Below are positions 60,428 through 64,000 of a DNA stretch of 64,000 nt, piece after piece. The translations under genes and the position numbers were made by a program. The notes under the pieces were generated by a model that did not search any database, was not told where the DNA came from, and saw only the letters and a list, made by a program, of their open reading frames with translations. Positions within the stretch are counted from its first letter, which is position 1. Each line of letters starts with the position of its first letter. Origin of the DNA: Chitinophaga caseinilytica (lineage in GTDB: Bacteria > Bacteroidota > Bacteroidia > Chitinophagales > Chitinophagaceae); NCBI RefSeq assembly GCF_038396765.1, contig NZ_CP150096.1, forward strand, positions 1,285,001 through 1,349,000, given 5' to 3'.

Positions 60428-61771
60428 ATGAAAATGCATCATATAAAACGAATCGTGGCCGTCTTCCTGTTGGGATGCACGCTGCTTCCCGGTACTTCGT
60501 GCAACAAGGAGTACATCAACCCGAGCGAGGGCTCGGTGCCCAGCGTGGAAACCAGTCCGGATGCGCTGATGACACTTTGTGCCGGTTTGCAGCGCCGTTA
60601 TTCGATCGGGCGGCAAAGCCCCTTGTACTGTTACGCCGTGGGTGGTGGATACAGCGTGTATGCTTTATATACCATCAACATCGGGAACACCAGTGAAAAA
60701 GAAGTGGAAACGGGAAAGGGCGCCATCACGCTCAGCAATTCCTTCATCACGCAGATGTGGACGCAATGCCTGCTGTTGCGGACCGAATCGGAAACCGTGC
60801 TCAACAATCTCGCCATCGCCACCGATCCGGCAGACCGCACGGGCCTGAAGGCATATGCCAGCATCTTCTACGCGCTCAGCATGGGGATGCTCGTGCAGTA
60901 TTATGAACAGATCCCACTGGCGAACGCCAATCATGCCACTTTCAGTCCGAGGGCGGAAGCGTTGAAAAAGGTGATCCAGGTGTTGGAAAGCGCCGATGCG
61001 GAACTGGCCACCACGGCCATCAGCGCCAAATTCCTCGGTAAAGTGCCGAAAGGGATCGATGCGAAAAATACCATCAAAGCATTGCTGGCCCGGTTTTACA
61101 ACATTCAAAGCATGATTACCGGTACCTACAACACGGCAGACGGTACTAAAGCCATCACCTATGCACAAGCGGTGGATGCCACCAAGAAATCGGAGTTCCT
61201 TTTTTCTACCGTAACGCCGAACCCTGTCGGGGAGCTGGCGTTCACGCAGAACGTTTTCGGCGCTATAGATTCCACGCTGGGCCTGCGCAACGGGCTGGCG
61301 CCGGTGCCGGCCGCCACAGACCCGCGGGTAGGGTATTACATTAGTTTCAAAAGCGGGACTACTTATCCGCTGAAGGCTTTCGCGGAAACCAATATTTCGT
61401 CGTACCCCGTGTATCTGCCCGGTGAGATGCAGTTGATCATTGCCGAAAATTACGCGCGGCAGTCGCAATTCCCGAATGCGATCGTTGCGTTGAACGCCGT
61501 GCGCACGAAAAAGGCGGTAGACGATATTTATGGTATTGGTGCGAACCAGTCGCCCTATGCCGGCGCGGTAACGCAGGCGGCGATCATGACCGATATCTAC
61601 AAGCAGCGCCGGTTGGAGATGTTTATCAGCGGTCAGGAGCTGGAAGATAGCCGGCGGTTTGGCCGTCCAGGCCCGAACCAGCCTGGTGAGGAGCGGAACC
61701 GGAATTTTTATCCTTACCCGTTGAACGAGCGGGATAATAATCCGAATACGCCGGCGGACCCTGCGATTTAG
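60428..61771 (+). CDS. SusD/RagB-family nutrient-binding lipoprotein
   Basis: A 447-residue lipoprotein, lipidated at C25 (LLPGTSC). It has the helical SusD fold with a typical N-terminal NPSEG region and the C-terminal end with EMQLIIAENYARQSQFPNAIVALNAVRTKKAVDD (written in part), YKQRRLEMFISGQELEDSRRFGRP and NFYPYPLNERDNNPN, the last being the family's usual close. It pairs with the SusC-like gene upstream and covers the transporter on the cell surface. It is on the short side for SusD but looks complete. Confidence 0.93.
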   Translation: MKMHHIKRIVAVFLLGCTLLPGTSCNKEYINPSEGSVPSVETSPDALMTLCAGLQRRYSIGRQSPLYCYAVGGGYSVYALYTINIGNTSEKEVETGKGAITLSNSFITQMWTQCLLLRTESETVLNNLAIATDPADRTGLKAYASIFYALSMGMLVQYYEQIPLANANHATFSPRAEALKKVIQVLESADAELATTAISAKFLGKVPKGIDAKNTIKALLARFYNIQSMITGTYNTADGTKAITYAQAVDATKKSEFLFSTVTPNPVGELAFTQNVFGAIDSTLGLRNGLAPVPAATDPRVGYYISFKSGTTYPLKAFAETNISSYPVYLPGEMQLIIAENYARQSQFPNAIVALNAVRTKKAVDDIYGIGANQSPYAGAVTQAAIMTDIYKQRRLEMFISGQELEDSRRFGRPGPNQPGEERNRNFYPYPLNERDNNPNTPADPAI

Positions 61772-61791
61772 GGGATTTGATTGGATTGAAG

Positions 61792-61829
61792 AAGCCGGCT
61801 GCGTTTGTATGCAGCCGGCTTTTTGTTTT
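61792..61829 (+). terminator. Strong Rho-independent terminator after susD
   Basis: AAGCCGGCTGC at 61792-61802 pairs perfectly over 11 bases with GCAGCCGGCTT at 61811-61821 around an 8-base loop, followed by TTTTGTTTTT. It ends the SusC/SusD transcript. Confidence 0.9.
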
Positions 61830-61911
61830 TCGGATGGATGACGTCAACGGGAAGAAATGTCTGTCTAATCACGGGCTGTTGATAATTTAAACACTTTTTA
61901 TACTGTAAAAC

Positions 61912-61939
61912 AAGATAGTTTGAGAAATTAAGCTATCTT
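61912..61939. promoter_or_regulatory. Inverted repeat before the XRE gene, candidate autoregulatory operator
   Basis: AAGATAG at 61912-61918 and CTATCTT at 61933-61939 are perfect inverted 7-base arms with 14 bases between. The downstream arm lies 22 bases before the XRE start. Controller proteins of restriction-modification loci often bind such symmetric sites to regulate themselves. Confidence 0.5.
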
Positions 61940-61960
61940 TCGGAGACATTTCAAAAAGAC

Positions 61961-62149
61961 ATGAACAGAATTAAAGAAGTGTTGGAGAAAAAAGGCGTAA
62001 AACAAACCTGGTTGGCTGAGCAGTTGGGTAAAAGCTACAACGTAGTTAATGGCTATGTGCAAAACAGACAGCAGCCAAGACTCGAAGTACTTTTTGAAAT
62101 TGCAAGGATATTAGGAGTTAAACCACAAGATTTAATAAAGGATAAATAA
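61961..62149 (+). CDS. XRE-family helix-turn-helix regulator
   Basis: A 62-residue protein consisting of one HTH domain ([47 protein letters not shown] pattern; key part [18 protein letters not shown]), resembling phage Cro/CI-type and C proteins. Its stop overlaps the hsdM start by one base (TAATG). It likely controls the restriction-modification genes; a symmetric site lies just upstream. AT-rich, unlike the preceding SusCD genes. Confidence 0.85.
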   Translation: MNRIKEVLEKKGVKQTWLAEQLGKSYNVVNGYVQNRQQPRLEVLFEIARILGVKPQDLIKDK

Positions 62150-63696
62150 TGACAAGCACCGCACAAAGGCAAGAGCTGCAAAATAAAATTTGGAAAATCG
62201 CCAACGAAGTTCGTGGCTCGGTAGATGGATGGGACTTTAAGCAGTTTGTATTAGGAACGCTGTTCTATCGCTTCATTAGTGAGAACTTCATCAATTATAT
62301 TGAAGGTGGCGATGAAAGTATTGACTATAAAAAATTATCGGACGATGTGATCACACCGGAAATAAAAGACGATGCGATTAAAACAAAAGGTTACTTTATC
62401 TATCCCAGTCAACTATTTGTAAATGTTGCCAAAACAGCCAATACCAATCCAAATCTAAACACAGAATTAAAGGCCATTTTCGATTCGATTGAGAGTTCTG
62501 CAAATGGTTATCCATCTGAACCAGATATAAAAGGTTTGTTTGCTGATTTTGATACCACCAGTACACGCCTCGGTAATACCGTTGAACATAAGAATAGCCG
62601 TTTAGCGGCTGTATTGAAAGGTGTGGGAGAATTGAATTTTGGGAGTTTTGAAGAAAATAAAATAGACCTTTTTGGCGACGCCTATGAATTTCTTATTTCC
62701 AATTATGCAGCCAACGCAGGAAAATCAGGTGGGGAGTTCTTTACGCCGCAAAATGTTTCCAAGTTAATTGCACAACTGGCGATGCACAAGCAGGACAAAG
62801 TAAACAAGATATATGACCCTGCAGCTGGTTCAGGATCTTTGCTGCTGCAAGCCAAAAAACATTTCGACAATCATATCATTGAAGAAGGCTTCTTCGGGCA
62901 GGAAGTGAACCATACGACATACAACCTTGCGCGTATGAATATGTTTTTGCACAACATCAATTACGACAAGTTTAACATTGCGCTGGGCGATACCCTGCGC
63001 GATCCTCATTTTGGCGATGAAAAACCCTTCGATGCCATTGTTTCCAATCCTCCCTATTCTATCAACTGGATAGGCAGCGACGATCCCACGCTCATTAACG
63101 ACGACCGTTTTGCGCCAGCGGGCGTATTGGCTCCTAAATCTAAAGCCGACTTTGCCTTTGTGCTGCATGCGCTCAGCTATCTTTCCGGTAAAGGAAGAGC
63201 AGCTATTGTTTGCTTCCCCGGTATCTTTTACCGTGGTGGTGCAGAACAGAAGATCAGGAAGTACCTGGTTGATAATAACTTTGTAGAGACCATTATCTTC
63301 TTAGCGCCCAACTTATTTTATGGTACTTCGATAGCTGTAAATATCCTGGTGCTTTCAAAGCATAAGAAAGAAAATAAGACTCAGTTTATTGATGTCAGTG
63401 GCGAAGACTTCTTCAAGAAAGTAACCAACAACAATATATTGGAAGACAGGCATATTGAAAAGATCATGGGACTGTTTGATAGCAAAGCGGATGTAGCCCA
63501 CGTAGCTGTTTCTGTTGACAACGAAAAAATTGCAGAAAATGATTATAACCTTTCTGTTAGTTCTTATGTGGAAGCGAGAGATACTCGGGAGAAGTTTGAT
63601 ATAGTGGAACTCAATAGTAAGATTTCAGAAGCAGTGGTGAAGATAGATAGTTTGCGTGCTGATATTGATAAAATTATAAAGGAGATTGAAGGATGA
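62149..63696 (+). CDS. hsdM: Type I restriction-modification system methyltransferase subunit HsdM
   Basis: A 515-residue N6-adenine methylase. An N-terminal helical domain is followed by [14 protein letters not shown], the SAM motif DPAAGSGSL (about 223-231), [20 protein letters not shown], the catalytic NPPYSINW (300-306), and [27 protein letters not shown]. It is the family member that pairs with HsdS and HsdR. It overlaps hsdS by four bases (ATGA). The hsdR gene is not within the window. Confidence 0.95.
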   Translation: MTSTAQRQELQNKIWKIANEVRGSVDGWDFKQFVLGTLFYRFISENFINYIEGGDESIDYKKLSDDVITPEIKDDAIKTKGYFIYPSQLFVNVAKTANTNPNLNTELKAIFDSIESSANGYPSEPDIKGLFADFDTTSTRLGNTVEHKNSRLAAVLKGVGELNFGSFEENKIDLFGDAYEFLISNYAANAGKSGGEFFTPQNVSKLIAQLAMHKQDKVNKIYDPAAGSGSLLLQAKKHFDNHIIEEGFFGQEVNHTTYNLARMNMFLHNINYDKFNIALGDTLRDPHFGDEKPFDAIVSNPPYSINWIGSDDPTLINDDRFAPAGVLAPKSKADFAFVLHALSYLSGKGRAAIVCFPGIFYRGGAEQKIRKYLVDNNFVETIIFLAPNLFYGTSIAVNILVLSKHKKENKTQFIDVSGEDFFKKVTNNNILEDRHIEKIMGLFDSKADVAHVAVSVDNEKIAENDYNLSVSSYVEARDTREKFDIVELNSKISEAVVKIDSLRADIDKIIKEIEG

Positions 63697-64000
63697 GTTA
63701 TTTAGAGAAATTATTGGTTGGTGTTGAGGTGGAATGGAAGATGTTGGAAGAGGTAGCTGTTATAGGCACTGGTAGTCATGATACCCAAGACGCAGTTAAT
63801 GACGGAAATTATACGTTTTATGCAAGAGGTTTAACTCCATTGAAACTTAGTTCTTACGATTTTGATGAAACTGCAATTATTACAGCTGGTGATGGCGTAG
63901 GCGTAGGCAAAGTTTTTCATTGGGCTGTGGGGAAATATGCTCTTCACCAAAGAGCATACAGGATTGTACCTAATGCTGATGTAGACCCAAGATATATTTA
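63693..64000 (+). CDS. hsdS: Type I restriction-modification specificity subunit HsdS, 5' part
   Basis: The frame starts at the ATG at 63693 and stays open to the window end (about 102 codons). It reads [15 protein letters not shown], then [34 protein letters not shown] and [12 protein letters not shown], the layout of a target-recognition domain of HsdS. The DNA sequence specificity of the system would be set here and in a second half outside the window. Confidence 0.9.
   Translation, partial: MSYLEKLLVGVEVEWKMLEEVAVIGTGSHDTQDAVNDGNYTFYARGLTPLKLSSYDFDETAIITAGDGVGVGKVFHWAVGKYALHQRAYRIVPNADVDPRYI

Noticed and set aside
1-64000. CRISPR arrays, tRNA or rRNA genes, insertion sequences
   Set aside because: No regularly spaced repeats other than the in-gene array at 3179-3700, no cloverleaf or transposase pattern found by reading both strands.

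Overview
The window looks like a chromosomal piece of a member of the Bacteroidota, most likely a Chitinophagaceae (Chitinophaga-like) bacterium. The clues are a SusC/SusD pair with a DeoR-type regulator, an UpxY/NusG-type antiterminator inside a polysaccharide operon, a PHP-type tyrosine phosphatase next to a WcaJ-type transferase, HmuY-family lipoproteins, a GH29 fucosidase and a TAnnTTTG-like promoter element. Most of the sequence is GC-rich with tightly packed, often overlapping genes. Two stretches, about 45500-52900 and 61850-64000, are clearly AT-richer and carry DNA-modification and defence genes, so they look acquired. The genus is an inference; no rRNA or other marker gene is present.

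Layout. 1-5000: the end of hflX, a small Rieske protein, a secreted GH29 alpha-L-fucosidase, a short-chain dehydrogenase whose Rossmann fold is interrupted by seven 25-residue tandem repeats, and a DUF4265 gene with a damaged 5' end. 5000-9000: a Wzi-family outer-membrane protein, a histidine kinase/receiver pair and a LuxR-type response regulator. 9100-29660: one long co-oriented exopolysaccharide operon with a Wza-like exporter, Wzc-like tyrosine kinase, UpxY antiterminator, GDP-mannose, GDP-fucose and UDP-glucuronate synthesis, Wzx/Wzy-type flippase and polymerase, a pyruvyl transferase, two acyltransferases, five glycosyltransferases, a WcaJ-type initiating transferase and a CpsB-type phosphatase. 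Its gene content resembles colanic acid synthesis: fucose, glucuronate, pyruvate and acyl groups.

29750-37400: a degenerate histidine-kinase-like protein, then an assimilatory nitrite reduction module (Crp/Fnr regulator, SUMT for siroheme, nirB, nirD, an outer-membrane porin and a formate/nitrite channel). A perfect Fnr-like palindrome sits between the divergent SUMT and nirB genes. 37400-45430: a probable heme acquisition region with a TonB-dependent receptor, AraC regulator, IsdG-like monooxygenase, an unlisted 40-residue membrane protein and five lipoproteins, three of them HmuY-like.

45500-52900: a five-gene defence operon of Vsr endonuclease, C5 cytosine methyltransferase, MORC/MutL-like GHKL ATPase, Z1-domain ATPase and a PD-(D/E)XK (DUF4420) nuclease. 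The gene set matches restriction-like systems predicted by Iyer, Abhiman and Aravind (2008). 53200-61770: an SGNH hydrolase, two glycosyltransferases, a DeoR regulator and a SusC/SusD pair. 61960-64000: the start of a type I restriction-modification locus (XRE regulator, hsdM, partial hsdS).

A recurring oddity is that four genes (DUF4265, the flippase, the MORC-like ATPase and the Z1 ATPase) are each thrown out of frame in a way that one extra base in a homopolymer would repair. This is either a systematic base-calling artefact or, for the A7 run in the ATPase gene, possible frameshifting or slippage.
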